NCBI GenBank assembly: GCA_047975195.1
Contig: JBKEDB010000005.1
Coordinates: forward strand, 124,001 to 188,000
Direction: 5' to 3'
DNA: 64,000 nucleotides
From: Cumulibacter sp047975195
Lineage (GTDB): Bacteria > Actinomycetota > Actinomycetes > Mycobacteriales > Antricoccaceae
Part shown: piece by piece, positions 41,600 through 50,485 of the stretch
How the letters are laid out: every line of letters starts with the position of its first letter
Numbering within the stretch: position 1 is the first letter of the stretch
Program-made: the position numbers and the translations under genes
Notes under the pieces: generated by a model
What the model was told of the DNA's origin: nothing
The model's database searches: none
What the model saw: only the letters and a program-made list of their open reading frames with translations

Positions 41600-43207
41600 A
41601 TGGCCAGTAGTGAACCCAAACCGGACGGCGGACCACGCGTCGGCATCGTGTCTGCCGGCAACGACGTGTCGATTTGCAACCTCCCGATCATCCGCCAGGT
41701 GGACGCCGTACGCAGCGAACTGCTGTCCCTCGGCGTCGAGGCGACCGTATCCGGCGTCCCGTCGGTGACCGACGGAATAGCGATGGGCACGCCCGGCATG
41801 CTGACCTCGCTGACGTCACGCGACCTACTCGCCGATGCACTCGCGTTCCGGGTGCGCAACGAAGGGCTCGAAGGCGTGATCGCATTTGGCGCCTGCGACA
41901 AGACGAACCCGGGTCTGATGATGGGCATCGCCGCAGCCAACGTGCCGTCGATATACATCTACGGTGGTTACTCCCAGGGCGGGCTACATCGCGGTAAGCG
42001 CCCCGACGGTATGGGCGTCGTCGAGGGTGTCGGCAAGGTGGGCGCCGGCACGATGACCGAGGACGATCTCAACGACGTCACCCGGCACTCGAACGCCACC
42101 GCGGGCGCGTGCGGCGTCCTGGCGACCGCGAACACCATGGCCTGCGTCGGCGAGGCGTTAGGAATCTCTCCGGTAGAAAGTTCCGGGCCTCCCGGCTCAT
42201 GGGCGAACCGCGAAGTGCTTGCCCGCACCGCCGGCGAACACCTGCTACAGATGATTGAGAACGGCGGTCCACTCCCCCGCGAAATCATCACCCGACAGTC
42301 GTTGCTCAATGCGGCGGCGGTCGTCGCTGCCATCGGCGGATCCACCAACGCCGCGCTGCATCTACCCGCGATCGCCGCCGCAGCAGGAATCGAGTTGGAT
42401 GTATTCGAGTTGGAGAAGGTCTTCGCACGTACGCCGTACATCGTTGACGTGCTGCCCGGCGGTAAACAGGGCCACTTCGCGTTCTACAAGGCAGGCGGAG
42501 TGGGACTCATCATCCGAATGCTGATCGACGAGGGCCTCGTGGTCGGTGATGCCCCGACCATCCAGGGCACGACGCTGCAGGAAACGTACGGACACCTGGA
42601 ACTGCCCACCGATCAGACGGTGATCCGCCCGATGACTCAGCCACGCTCCCCCCGCGGCGGCACCCAGATCTTGCGGGGCAATCTCGCGCCCGACGGCGCG
42701 GCGATCAAGGCAGCAGGTCTGGCTGTTCATAAGCACACCGGCCCCGCACGGGTATTCGAGAGCGAGGCTGACTGCATGCAGGCCGTGCTGGATCAGCAGT
42801 ATGTATCCGGAGATGTACTCGTGATCCGCAATGTCGGTCCACGGGGCGGGCCAGGCATGCCGGAGATGCTCGCGGTCACCGCCGCAATCTATGGCCAGGG
42901 ACACGGCGAGGACGTTGCGCTGATCACCGACGGACGCTTCTCCGGAGGCACCCGAGGACTGTGCGTCGGGCACATCAGCCCTGAGGCCGCGCTCGGCGGT
43001 CCGGTGGGCGTACTGCGCAACGGTGATGAGGTCACCATAGATCTCGACACCGGCACGATCGATGTGGCGTTGACACCGGAGGAACTGACTACCCGGCTGT
43101 CCGAGTTCACGCCGCACCGTCCCGTGGTCAACGGGGTGCTGTGGAAGTACGCGAACCGCGCCGGATCCGCGCGTCACGGCGCCGTAGCTGCGGAGTGTGC
43201 CTCGTGA
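41600..43207 (+). CDS. IlvD/Edd-family dehydratase, short N-terminus
   Basis: 535 residues. The iron-sulfur ligands of the family are present: NDVSICN, GACDKTNPGLMM and AGACGVLATANTMACVGEAL. The C-terminal barrel has DVLVIRNVGPRGGPGMPEML and TDGRFSGGTRGLCVGHISPE. Dihydroxy-acid or sugar-acid dehydration is expected. The protein begins only ~25 residues before the first Cys and lacks the usual N-terminal segment (R-A-L-x-ATG-x3-EDL-x-KP). That segment is found in the overlapping next gene. ATG 41600 follows CAGGGGAAAC. TGTTC-N12-GAACA (41558-41579) upstream may be an operator. It may not be the biosynthetic IlvD. Confidence 0.85.
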   Translation: MASSEPKPDGGPRVGIVSAGNDVSICNLPIIRQVDAVRSELLSLGVEATVSGVPSVTDGIAMGTPGMLTSLTSRDLLADALAFRVRNEGLEGVIAFGACDKTNPGLMMGIAAANVPSIYIYGGYSQGGLHRGKRPDGMGVVEGVGKVGAGTMTEDDLNDVTRHSNATAGACGVLATANTMACVGEALGISPVESSGPPGSWANREVLARTAGEHLLQMIENGGPLPREIITRQSLLNAAAVVAAIGGSTNAALHLPAIAAAAGIELDVFELEKVFARTPYIVDVLPGGKQGHFAFYKAGGVGLIIRMLIDEGLVVGDAPTIQGTTLQETYGHLELPTDQTVIRPMTQPRSPRGGTQILRGNLAPDGAAIKAAGLAVHKHTGPARVFESEADCMQAVLDQQYVSGDVLVIRNVGPRGGPGMPEMLAVTAAIYGQGHGEDVALITDGRFSGGTRGLCVGHISPEAALGGPVGVLRNGDEVTIDLDTGTIDVALTPEELTTRLSEFTPHRPVVNGVLWKYANRAGSARHGAVAAECAS

Positions 43208-44007
43208 GCGACCGCCAGACTCATTCGGACCGCTACGTCACCTCCGGATACCAGAATGCGCTGCACCGCGCCTACCTCTACGGTCTGGGCCTGACCGACC
43301 GCGATATGAAACAACCGTTCGTCGGCGTGGCCCAATGCGTCAACGAAGCGCGCCCGGAGGCACGGGCACTACAGGCCGCATTCGACATCACCCGCGATGC
43401 GTGCGCAGCTGCCGGATTGACCTCTCGGCACTTCGGTGTCCCGGTCGCGCTGCACGAATCCGATCCCGCAGATGCTGTGAAGGCCCGCGAGTTCGCCGCG
43501 GACTCGTGCGAGCTCGTCGTCCGCGGTCACTGGTACGACGCCCTCATCGGCACGGCCGCAACCCCTGCCAGCATGTTTGGCGTTGCACAAACGATAATCC
43601 GGCTGAGAATTCCCGGGCTCGTCGTCGTCCCGCGGCTACGGTCGGCGTCCGCGGACGTGCTCGCCGCCGTCGCTGTGCTGGAGCGTTTGCAGATGGCCGT
43701 GCAAGTGTCGGTTGAGGAAGCGCCGGACGAGTTGAACGCCGCGTGCCTGCGGTTGCGGGCCGAAGTCGACGGATCGGCGCGGACGAACTCGCTGGCCGAC
43801 GATCTGCGCGGCGGACTGCTTGGCGACCTCGCGGTGCCGGAGGCGATCTGGAGCGGACTCGCTGCGTTAGCCCATGAGTGCGGCATCAGTTCCCTCGCTG
43901 AACTCGGCCTGCCGCTACCGACCGGCCTTGATGATGCATCCGCCGTCACGGCGGGGATCGATTATCCCGGCCCGATCGAGAGCCCGCTGAACTACGACGC
44001 GCTCTAA
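43204..44007 (+). CDS. Shortened IlvD-like partner without cluster cysteines
   Basis: 267 residues. The start TSGYQNALHRAYLYGLGLTD then DRDMKQPFVGVAQCVNEARP matches the N-terminal segment of IlvD/Edd enzymes. REFAADSCELVVRGHWYDAL then IGTAATPASMFGVAQTIIRL follows the family fold. At the cluster loop GACDK-x-PG it has GTAATPAS, and the later GACG Cys region and the whole C-terminal barrel are absent. GTG 43204 overlaps the dehydratase stop (GTGA), so the two are made together. I infer a regulatory or structural subunit, or a heteromeric dehydratase; no such pair is known to me. Confidence 0.7.
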   Translation: MSDRQTHSDRYVTSGYQNALHRAYLYGLGLTDRDMKQPFVGVAQCVNEARPEARALQAAFDITRDACAAAGLTSRHFGVPVALHESDPADAVKAREFAADSCELVVRGHWYDALIGTAATPASMFGVAQTIIRLRIPGLVVVPRLRSASADVLAAVAVLERLQMAVQVSVEEAPDELNAACLRLRAEVDGSARTNSLADDLRGGLLGDLAVPEAIWSGLAALAHECGISSLAELGLPLPTGLDDASAVTAGIDYPGPIESPLNYDAL

Positions 44008-44071
44008 ATGCGCGCGCTCGCGCCGCCGTCGAGACCACGAACGGCGGCGCGGGCCAGCGGTCGCTCACCGA

Positions 44072-44401
44072 TCACCCGCGGGGGGCGTACATGATGACGC
44101 CGACGCCGACCAGGCAGACGATGGCGCCAATGACGTCGTATCGATCGGGTTTGAATCCGTCCATGGCCATCCCCCACAACAGTGATCCGGCGACAAACAC
44201 ACCGCCGTACGCCGCGAGGATGCGTCCGAAGTTCGCGTCAGGTTGCAGCGTCGCGACGAGCCCATAGGCCCCCAAGGCGATCATCCCGGCACCAACCCAC
44301 AACCAGCCGCGATGTTCGCGAATCCCTTGCCACACAAGCCATGCGCCGCCGATCTCAGCGATAGCAGCCAGCACGAACAACAGCACGGAACGAGCGATCA
44401 T
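44072..44401 (-). CDS. YnfA / UPF0060 family small membrane protein
   Basis: 109 residues, four membrane segments. AEIGGAWLVWQGIREHRGWL then WVGAGMIALGAYGLVATLQP and FGRILAAYGGVFVAGSLLWG are characteristic. It is related to small multidrug resistance proteins; bacterial function is unsettled. ATG 44401 gives the normal length; GTG 44416 in the same frame would add 5 residues. It stands alone between two plus-strand operons. Confidence 0.92.
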   Translation of the reverse strand: MIARSVLLFVLAAIAEIGGAWLVWQGIREHRGWLWVGAGMIALGAYGLVATLQPDANFGRILAAYGGVFVAGSLLWGMAMDGFKPDRYDVIGAIVCLVGVGVIMYAPRG

Positions 44402-44566
44402 CGCCTTATTGTGCACGGCGCTGCTTCAACGCGAAGCCGAGCATCGCGAACGCTCGGCCGATCCTCTATGGGGCAGAGTCTCATCTTTCCGCTGCTGGTC
44501 CCTAGCCGACAGCGCCACGCAATGTCAGAGTGAGCAGAGCAGTCGATTCAAGCCAAGGGAGAGCTC

Positions 44567-45391
44567 ATGGAACTGATCGCTAGCGGATACGAACTCGTTG
44601 AAGCTCCTGTTGCGACACCGGCGGGCGGAGTCGTTTTCTCCGACGTGCTCGGCGGCGGTATCTACGAATGGTCCCCCGACACCTCAGCGGTATCGACCGT
44701 GCTTGCGAAGCGCCGCGGCGTGGGTGGCATGGCGCGACACGCCGACGGCGGGCTGGTCATCTCTGGCCGCGATATCTCCCACCTGGCCGCAGATGGCTCG
44801 ACCCGAATCATCCACGAACTCGCCGAGGACGTCAGAGGTATCAACGACCTCACCGTCGATCCGGACGGCCGCATCGTCGTCGGCCAGCTCCGGTTTCGCC
44901 CTTTCACCGATGGGCAGCCGGTCCCCGGCGAGTATGTCGCCGTGGGCGGGAACGAACCCACCGTGCCGGTGGTGGACGACGTCCTCTGGGTCAATGGATG
45001 TCAGTTCTCGCCGGATGGCTCGACGTTCTACGGCTGCGACGTACACCGCGGGATCGTCATAGCTGCTGATCGACAGATGGATGGCACGTACCGAAACCGA
45101 CGTGTCGTGATCGAGTCACCGACCGGTGTCGCCGACGGGATGGCAATCGACGAAAACGGCGCTATCTGGCTCGCGCTCGGACCATCAGGTTCGGTGGGAC
45201 GGTTCGCTCCCGACGGGAGACTCGACCACCAGGTCACCATGGACGCCACGTTCGTTGCCAGCCTCTGCTTCGGTGGCACCGACGGCAAAGACCTGTTCGC
45301 CACCTCCATAGCGCGCGACGGTGGGCCGGGAGCCGTCTTCCACGGCCGCGCCGACGTGGCTGGGGCGCCGATCACTGCAGCCACAGTGTGA
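44567..45391 (+). CDS. SMP-30/gluconolactonase family protein
   Basis: 274 residues forming a six-bladed propeller. Typical positions are AGGVVFSDVLGGGIYEWS, DVRGINDLTVDPDGRIVVGQ (metal-binding Asn-Asp) and GVADGMAIDENGAIWLALG (metal-binding Asp). The family hydrolyses sugar lactones or other esters. GGGAGAG precedes ATG 44567. cysK follows 61 bases downstream in the same direction. A second family member lies at 48.2 kb. Confidence 0.88.
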   Translation: MELIASGYELVEAPVATPAGGVVFSDVLGGGIYEWSPDTSAVSTVLAKRRGVGGMARHADGGLVISGRDISHLAADGSTRIIHELAEDVRGINDLTVDPDGRIVVGQLRFRPFTDGQPVPGEYVAVGGNEPTVPVVDDVLWVNGCQFSPDGSTFYGCDVHRGIVIAADRQMDGTYRNRRVVIESPTGVADGMAIDENGAIWLALGPSGSVGRFAPDGRLDHQVTMDATFVASLCFGGTDGKDLFATSIARDGGPGAVFHGRADVAGAPITAATV

Positions 45392-45452
45392 ACAACCGCC
45401 GACTGCGGCGATACAGTTGCATTGTCAACGAATCAGCCGATGGGATCTCCGC

Positions 45453-46385
45453 ATGCCCGTATATGAAAGCCTGACCGACGTCGTCGGCCGCACGCCGTTA
45501 CTCGCACTCAACCGCTTCGCGCCGGACAGTCCGGCGCGGCTGCTGGCGAAGCTCGAGTACTTCAACCCGCTATCGAGCGTCAAGGACCGCACCGGTCTGT
45601 CGATCGTGCGCGCGGCTGAGGCGGACGGGCGACTCGGCCCAGGCGGCACCATTGTCGAAGCGACCTCGGGCAACACCGGAATCGCGCTCGCTTGGGTTGG
45701 CGCGTCTCTGGGGTACCGCGTTGTTCTCGTCATGCCTGACGACGTCTCGAACGAACGTCTGTTGCTGCTGAAGGCGCTCGGTGCCGAGGTTGAGTTCACC
45801 CCTGGCGCTGAAGGTATGGCCGGCGCTAATCAGCGCGCGGGTCAGATCATCGAGGCCGACCCAACCGCTTTTCTTTCCGGTCAGGGCGGTAATCCCGCGA
45901 ACCCGGCGATTCACGAAGGCACCACGGGGCCGGAGATATGGTCTGACACCGATGGCAAGGTCGACGTCATCGTCGGCGCTACCGGGACCGGCGGGAGCCT
46001 GTCCGGCACCGGCCGCTACCTGCGTTCGGTGAACCCCGACGTCAAGGTGATCGGTGTCGAGCCCGACGAAGCACCTGTGCTCAATGGTGGTGAGTGGCAG
46101 CCACACAAGATCCAGGGAATCACCGGCGGCAATGGTGTACCCCCGACCACGGATATGGAACTCATCGACGAAGTGGTGCGGATCCCGCAAGACACCGCGA
46201 TCGAGACCGCGCGCGAGATCATGCGCTCCGAAGGCGTCATGCCCGGAATCTCCTCCGGAGCCGTCCTGGAGGCGATGCGTCGCCTCGGCGAGCGTCCCGA
46301 GTTCGCCGGCAAGACCATCGTGGGGATCCTCGCCGATACCGGCGAGCGTTACCTATCTACCGAGCTATTCGACCACGTTCGATAG
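45453..46385 (+). CDS. cysK: Cysteine synthase (O-acetylserine sulfhydrylase)
   Basis: 310 residues, beta family of PLP enzymes. PLP-binding Lys is in NPLSSVKDRTGLSIV; other motifs are VEATSGNTGIALAWVGASLG, GATGTGGSLSGTGRYL and MPGISSGAVLEAMRRL. It makes cysteine from O-acetylserine and sulfide. ATG 45453 gives the standard N-terminus VYESLTDVVGRTPLLALN. No cysE follows as in many bacteria. A hairpin lies just after the stop. Confidence 0.92.
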   Translation: MPVYESLTDVVGRTPLLALNRFAPDSPARLLAKLEYFNPLSSVKDRTGLSIVRAAEADGRLGPGGTIVEATSGNTGIALAWVGASLGYRVVLVMPDDVSNERLLLLKALGAEVEFTPGAEGMAGANQRAGQIIEADPTAFLSGQGGNPANPAIHEGTTGPEIWSDTDGKVDVIVGATGTGGSLSGTGRYLRSVNPDVKVIGVEPDEAPVLNGGEWQPHKIQGITGGNGVPPTTDMELIDEVVRIPQDTAIETAREIMRSEGVMPGISSGAVLEAMRRLGERPEFAGKTIVGILADTGERYLSTELFDHVR

Positions 46386-46422
46386 CGCATCATCGCGTCG
46401 GCGGCGCAAACGATGTACATAC

Positions 46423-46481
46423 CCAGGAAGGGATGTCCACGTCGAGCAGGGATTCGCCTGCCCGCGGACATCCCTTCCTGG
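46423..46481. terminator. Long hairpin between cysK and the acyl-CoA synthetase gene
   Basis: CCAGGAAGGGATGTCC (46423-46438) pairs with GGACATCCCTTCCTGG (46466-46481); ATAC/GTAT extends the ends. The loop contains a further small CAGG/CCTG stem. It separates converging genes. Confidence 0.75.
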
Positions 46482-46501
46482 TATATCTGCAATAGGCGTC
46501 G

Positions 46502-48208
46502 CTACTGCGGCGCGGTTATCGTGGAGCGTAGGTCACGCTTGAGTACCTTGCCGGTCTGGGTCCGTGGCAGCCCCTCGGGCATGAACACGACCTTGGACGG
46601 CACCTTGAACTTCGCCAGGCGCTGCGCGACATGGTCCTTTACGTTCTGCTCGCGGAGGTCTGCGCCCTCACGCGGGACGACGACCGCAATGGCCTCCTCT
46701 CCCAACTCCTCGTGTGGGATACCGATCAGCGCCACGTCTTCGATCCCGGGATGCTCGTACAGCACGGCCTCCACTTCGGCGCAGTAGATATTCTCCCCAC
46801 CACGAATGACGACGTCCTTCATCCGGTCCATCACGTAGACCCAGCCGTCCTCCACGCGACCGATATCACCGGTATGGAACCAACCGTCGGTGAACGCCGC
46901 CGCCGTACCCTCCGGGTTGTTCCAGTAGCCGCGTACGATGTTCGGCCCGCGGAACCATAGTTCGCCGAGCCCACCCTCGGGTGCATCGCGCCCGGAATCC
47001 GGTTCAACGACGCGCACGTCGGTGCCTGGCTGGCACCGGCCGACGCTGTTCGGGTTGTCCAGATAGTCATCCCCAGTGTTGGATACGACCGCGGAAGTGG
47101 TCTCGGTCAGTCCGTATCCGTTCCCCGGGGACACCGCTCGCTGGAACAGCGAACCGATCCGATCAATCAGATCCGGCGGCACCGGAGCTCCACCGGCGCT
47201 AATGCCGGTGAGGTTCTGATACCGATCCGGCCTCGCCGCGACGTCCTCAAGTACGGCCCGCACCACAGTAGGCACGCCGCCGATGCTGGTCACGTCCTCG
47301 CTCACGACGAGCTCGCTCGCCTCTGCACGATCCCACTTGTACTGCGTGACCGTTTTAGCGCCGATCATCATGCCGAAACCAAGTGAGGTCACGCCGGCGA
47401 TGTGGAACATCGCGAACGTACAGAAAGCACTCGGCTGCGGCGCATTCGGATCCGGCTCCGGGATTTCGCCGCCGTTGGCGATCGCGGCGCTGACCATGGC
47501 ACCGAGCAGTGTGTTGCGCAGGTTCGTCACGTGGTTACGATGCGTTCCCACCGCGCCCTTCGGGCGGCCGGTGGTGCCGGAGGTGTAGAGAATCGTCGCG
47601 TCATCCTCGGGCAGGACCTCGACATCCGGAACCGGCGCATCCAAGTCCAACGACGCCAAGAGGTCGCTCCATTGGCGCGCCCCCTCAGTCGGCGTGCTCG
47701 GTCGTACCTCGATCAGCGGAATGCCGTCCTTGGCCAACTGCGGCGCCAGCATCGCGGCGCGCTCACCGTCAGCAACCACCAACTTCACGCCGGAATCGTC
47801 AATCGCGTACTGCAATTCCGGCGCCGTCCACCAGGCATTCAATGGCACGATCACGAGCCCAAGGATGTGGGTGACCTGGGTCCACGGCGCCCATTCCGGG
47901 TAGTTCCGCATCGCTACCGCGATGCGGTCGCCCTTGACGAGCCCGTGCTCCTCCTGCAGTACTTTCGCCAGGCCCAAGACCTGTCGGGCATGATCGGCGT
48001 AGGTAACTCGTTCACCATTGTACGCGGTGATATAGCGATCACCGAACTGCTTCGCGGTCAGCGCGATGTCGCGCAGCGTCTGCGGTCCGTTCTTGTACAC
48101 GCGCCACGGGATGCCGTTGATCTCATGCTCGACAATCTCGAATTCCTGGCCCGGACCGGTGAACTTCTCGATCAACGCCGCACGGGTGATTGTGGGTGCA
48201 TCAGTCAT
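46502..48208 (-). CDS. Class I acyl-CoA synthetase (fatty-acyl-CoA ligase type)
   Basis: 568 residues of the ANL superfamily. Motifs seen are ATILYTSGTTGRPKGAVGTH, GNGYGLTETTSAVV, GWFHTGDIGRVEDGWVYVMD, RGGENIYCAEVEAVLYEHPG and the catalytic Lys in LPRTQTGKVLKRDLR. It activates a carboxylic acid to its CoA ester. It follows an SMP-30 gene by 18 bases in one operon, so a lactone-to-acid-to-CoA route is possible. The substrate is unknown. ATG 48208 follows AAAGGAG. Confidence 0.92.
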   Translation of the reverse strand: MTDAPTITRAALIEKFTGPGQEFEIVEHEINGIPWRVYKNGPQTLRDIALTAKQFGDRYITAYNGERVTYADHARQVLGLAKVLQEEHGLVKGDRIAVAMRNYPEWAPWTQVTHILGLVIVPLNAWWTAPELQYAIDDSGVKLVVADGERAAMLAPQLAKDGIPLIEVRPSTPTEGARQWSDLLASLDLDAPVPDVEVLPEDDATILYTSGTTGRPKGAVGTHRNHVTNLRNTLLGAMVSAAIANGGEIPEPDPNAPQPSAFCTFAMFHIAGVTSLGFGMMIGAKTVTQYKWDRAEASELVVSEDVTSIGGVPTVVRAVLEDVAARPDRYQNLTGISAGGAPVPPDLIDRIGSLFQRAVSPGNGYGLTETTSAVVSNTGDDYLDNPNSVGRCQPGTDVRVVEPDSGRDAPEGGLGELWFRGPNIVRGYWNNPEGTAAAFTDGWFHTGDIGRVEDGWVYVMDRMKDVVIRGGENIYCAEVEAVLYEHPGIEDVALIGIPHEELGEEAIAVVVPREGADLREQNVKDHVAQRLAKFKVPSKVVFMPEGLPRTQTGKVLKRDLRSTITAPQ

Positions 48209-48226
48209 GTGGGTGCTCCTTTCCGA

Positions 48227-49186
48227 TTAAGCCGAGTAGGCGAGGTCGAGGCCCTTGCTCGGCCATTGGACCTCGTACAACCGGCCGAGGCCTGAGGACG
48301 TCACGAACGCCTTATGTGAATCTCCACCAACGAAACAGATATTGGTGACAAAGAAGTCATGCTCTGGAACCGGGATCTGATACAACAGTTCCCCCTTCGG
48401 CGAGATCGCGCTCACTGCGCCGGTAACGAGGGTCGCCACGCACACGTTGCCATCTCCGTCGACGGCCAACGAATCCAGCAACTGGTAGCCGGAGAATCCG
48501 TGCATCAGGTGAGCGCCGCCCGGACCGATGCCGTCTCGACGGACCGAACCCGGCTGATCGATATCCCACGCCCACACACGGCCGGTGTGCGTCTCGGCGA
48601 CGTACACCCTCGAACCGTCCGGGGCTAGGCCGACGCCGTTTGCGCTGGTCAATGGGTGGACCACCTCAGTGATCTTCGAACCGTCCGCGGCCGCGTAGTA
48701 GAGCACGGAGGTGTCACTCTTGCGGTTCTTGTGCTTGCCCAAATCGGTGAACCAGAACCCGCCGGCGTTGTCGAAGACAATGTCGTTCGGTCCGCGCAGT
48801 TTACGACCCTCACACTCGGTATAGAGGTCGGTGACCTGGCCGGCGTCCGGACCGTCGATCACCACGCGCTGAATCCGTCCGCCGATGTAGTCGTCGGGCT
48901 CGCCGCCGGGAGCGGTCAACTCGCCGCGCTGATGCCATTCGAAGCCGCCGTTATTGCATACGTACACCGCGCCGTCCGGTCCGAGGGCCGCTCCATTCGG
49001 TCCGCCGCCGAGCTCCGCGATCACGCTGATGTCGCCGTCTGGGCTCACTCGCGACAGGGTCCCGCGCTTAATCTCCACGAGGATGACCGAACCGTCGCTC
49101 ATCGCGATCGGCCCCTCCGGGAAATCCAACTCGCGCGTGATCTCACGCATCTGCGGCATCGGGTTCGGCGGACTTGCAGCGGGCAT
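48227..49186 (-). CDS. SMP-30/gluconolactonase family protein
   Basis: 319 residues from ATG 49186 (GGAAGG upstream); ATG 49204 would add six residues and lacks a ribosome-binding site. Propeller motifs include LDFPEGPIAMSDGSVILVEI, LRGPNDIVFDNAGGFWFTDL (metal-binding Asn) and DSLAVDGDGNVCVATLVTG. It is more like the true sugar/aldono-lactonase branch than the copy at 44.6 kb. It lies upstream of an acyl-CoA synthetase in the same operon, with a CRP-type palindrome in front. Confidence 0.9.
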   Translation of the reverse strand: MPAASPPNPMPQMREITRELDFPEGPIAMSDGSVILVEIKRGTLSRVSPDGDISVIAELGGGPNGAALGPDGAVYVCNNGGFEWHQRGELTAPGGEPDDYIGGRIQRVVIDGPDAGQVTDLYTECEGRKLRGPNDIVFDNAGGFWFTDLGKHKNRKSDTSVLYYAAADGSKITEVVHPLTSANGVGLAPDGSRVYVAETHTGRVWAWDIDQPGSVRRDGIGPGGAHLMHGFSGYQLLDSLAVDGDGNVCVATLVTGAVSAISPKGELLYQIPVPEHDFFVTNICFVGGDSHKAFVTSSGLGRLYEVQWPSKGLDLAYSA

Positions 49187-49236
49187 GGTGATGCGACCTT
49201 CCATCGGCTGATTGACTGATCACTACACAAAGTAGA

Positions 49237-49252
49237 AGTGAGCCTGTTCACT
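49237..49252. promoter_or_regulatory. CRP/GlxR-type site between SMP-30 and VKOR genes
   Basis: AGTGA-N6-TCACT keeps the GTGA-N6-TCAC core of CRP-family sites. It is 51 bases before the SMP-30 start and 62 bases before the VKOR start, so cAMP-dependent control of either is possible. Confidence 0.5.
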
Positions 49253-49313
49253 GTCAACGACCGTCCGCGGGGCAGGACGCGCGCCGCACACGGCCAACGC
49301 GCACAATGTAGCC

Positions 49314-49961
49314 ATGACCGAAGCCCTCGAAGCGCATGTGAACGACGACTCGGACGAACTCGAGGAACTCGAAGAGTACGACGCGCCCCCGCCCCGCTCG
49401 CTGGGCTGGATCCTCCTCGTCGGCGGCGTGCTGAGTTTCATCGCATCGTTCATGCTCAGCGCCGAACGGGTCGAAATGCTCAAAGACCCTAATTACATGC
49501 CCACCTGCAGTATCAACGACGTACTGAAGTGCAGCACGGTAATGGGCTCCTCGCAGGGGGAACTCTTCGGGTTCCCCAACCCCTTCATCGGCCTGGCCGC
49601 CTTTCCCATCGTGATCCTCGCCGGAGCGTTGGCGCTCTCCTCCGCGCGCGTCCCGAGTTGGTTCTGGCGCTGGCTACTGGTGGGCTCTACGTACGGCATC
49701 ATCCTGGTTGGATGGCTGATTTTCCAGAGCCTGTACGAGATCCGCGCTCTGTGCCCGTATTGCATGGTGGTGTGGGCCTGCGTGATCCCGATCTTCTGGC
49801 GCACCCTCGGTGTCACCCTCGCCGACGGCCATTTCGGCCCGAACGTCGCGGCGGCCGGCATCTCCCGATTCCTGGGGCGGTTCTGGTGGCTGCTGACGCT
49901 GGTCTCCTACGCAGCAGTCACCACGATGGTGCTGATCGCCTTCCGCTACGCCTTGTTCTAA
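49314..49961 (+). CDS. Vitamin K epoxide reductase (VKOR) family protein
   Basis: 215 residues, five membrane segments after a very acidic N-terminus. The active-site pair is in LYEIRALCPYCMVVW, and the shuttle cysteines are in TCSINDVLKCSTVMGS. GFPNPFIGLAAFPIVI is also conserved. Actinobacterial VKOR reoxidises DsbA-like proteins using menaquinone, giving disulfide bonds to exported proteins. No DsbA gene is adjacent. A hairpin terminator follows. Confidence 0.93.
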   Translation: MTEALEAHVNDDSDELEELEEYDAPPPRSLGWILLVGGVLSFIASFMLSAERVEMLKDPNYMPTCSINDVLKCSTVMGSSQGELFGFPNPFIGLAAFPIVILAGALALSSARVPSWFWRWLLVGSTYGIILVGWLIFQSLYEIRALCPYCMVVWACVIPIFWRTLGVTLADGHFGPNVAAAGISRFLGRFWWLLTLVSYAAVTTMVLIAFRYALF

Positions 49962-49980
49962 AGGCCTCAGCGCGCAGCGA

Positions 49981-50016
49981 ACAACAACCCGCACACCAGA
50001 ATGTGCGGGTTGTTGT
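49981..50016 (+). terminator. Hairpin terminator after the VKOR gene
   Basis: Fifteen-base arms ACAACAACCCGCACA (49981-49995) and its complement (50002-50016) with a six-base loop, about 20 bases after the stop. Confidence 0.8.
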
Positions 50017-50150
50017 ACTTCACCCCGAGCGATGTGCTGCAGATTCGGCGATGCCTACGGTGATTTGGAGCACATCGGTTGCACCTACGCAGCGGTGTCG
50101 TTTACTCTTCAACCAGTTCCTGTCGTGCGATCCGTGAGGAGATGCTGGTC

Positions 50151-50279
50151 ATGCGTACCGTTCTCAGCGTCACCTCCGCATCACTCACGCGCGATCAGCA
50201 GAACATGACCGATCACGAAGCCGCATGGCGGCTGTACGTCGATCTTGCTCTCGTCGCCAGCATGCGCTGTCGCCTTTAG
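50151..50279 (+). CDS. Putative cysteine-type leader peptide
   Basis: 42 residues from ATG 50151, with a strong GAGGAG Shine-Dalgarno sequence; an internal ATG 50205 would give 24 residues. The C-terminus WRLYVDLALVASMRCRL matches the VDL-x2-VAS-x2-CR pattern of actinobacterial leader peptides found upstream of sulfur-assimilation genes, where ribosome stalling at Cys codons controls the downstream gene. The peptide is encoded 276 bases before the flavin oxidoreductase gene, with a hairpin between them. Function is inferred from the pattern. Confidence 0.65.
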   Translation: MRTVLSVTSASLTRDQQNMTDHEAAWRLYVDLALVASMRCRL

Positions 50280-50440
50280 ACGCGGTTCCTCGTAGTCCAC
50301 GTCATTTCACGCATCTTCGCCGTGACGGCGTTCCGTCCGTCATGCGCAGCTCGCATCCACTCATCCGCGAGTCCTAGGCGTCCCCCACTCTGAGTCACTG
50401 CAGTCCACCTGACCGCGCCGCGGTGCCACCGTCGATGGCT

Positions 50441-50485
50441 CGCCCGTGCCTTTGGCGGTCGGGTGAGAACCCAATGGCACGGGCG
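50441..50485 (+). promoter_or_regulatory. Leader hairpin before the flavin oxidoreductase gene
   Basis: CGCCCGTGCC (50441-50450) pairs with GGCACGGGCG (50476-50485). After a T-T mismatch the stem continues with TTGG/CCAA. It lies 160 bases after the leader peptide and 70 bases before the gene start. It may act as an attenuator or a pausing structure. I could not match it to a known riboswitch class. The rest of 50280-50554 shows no gene. Confidence 0.5.
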
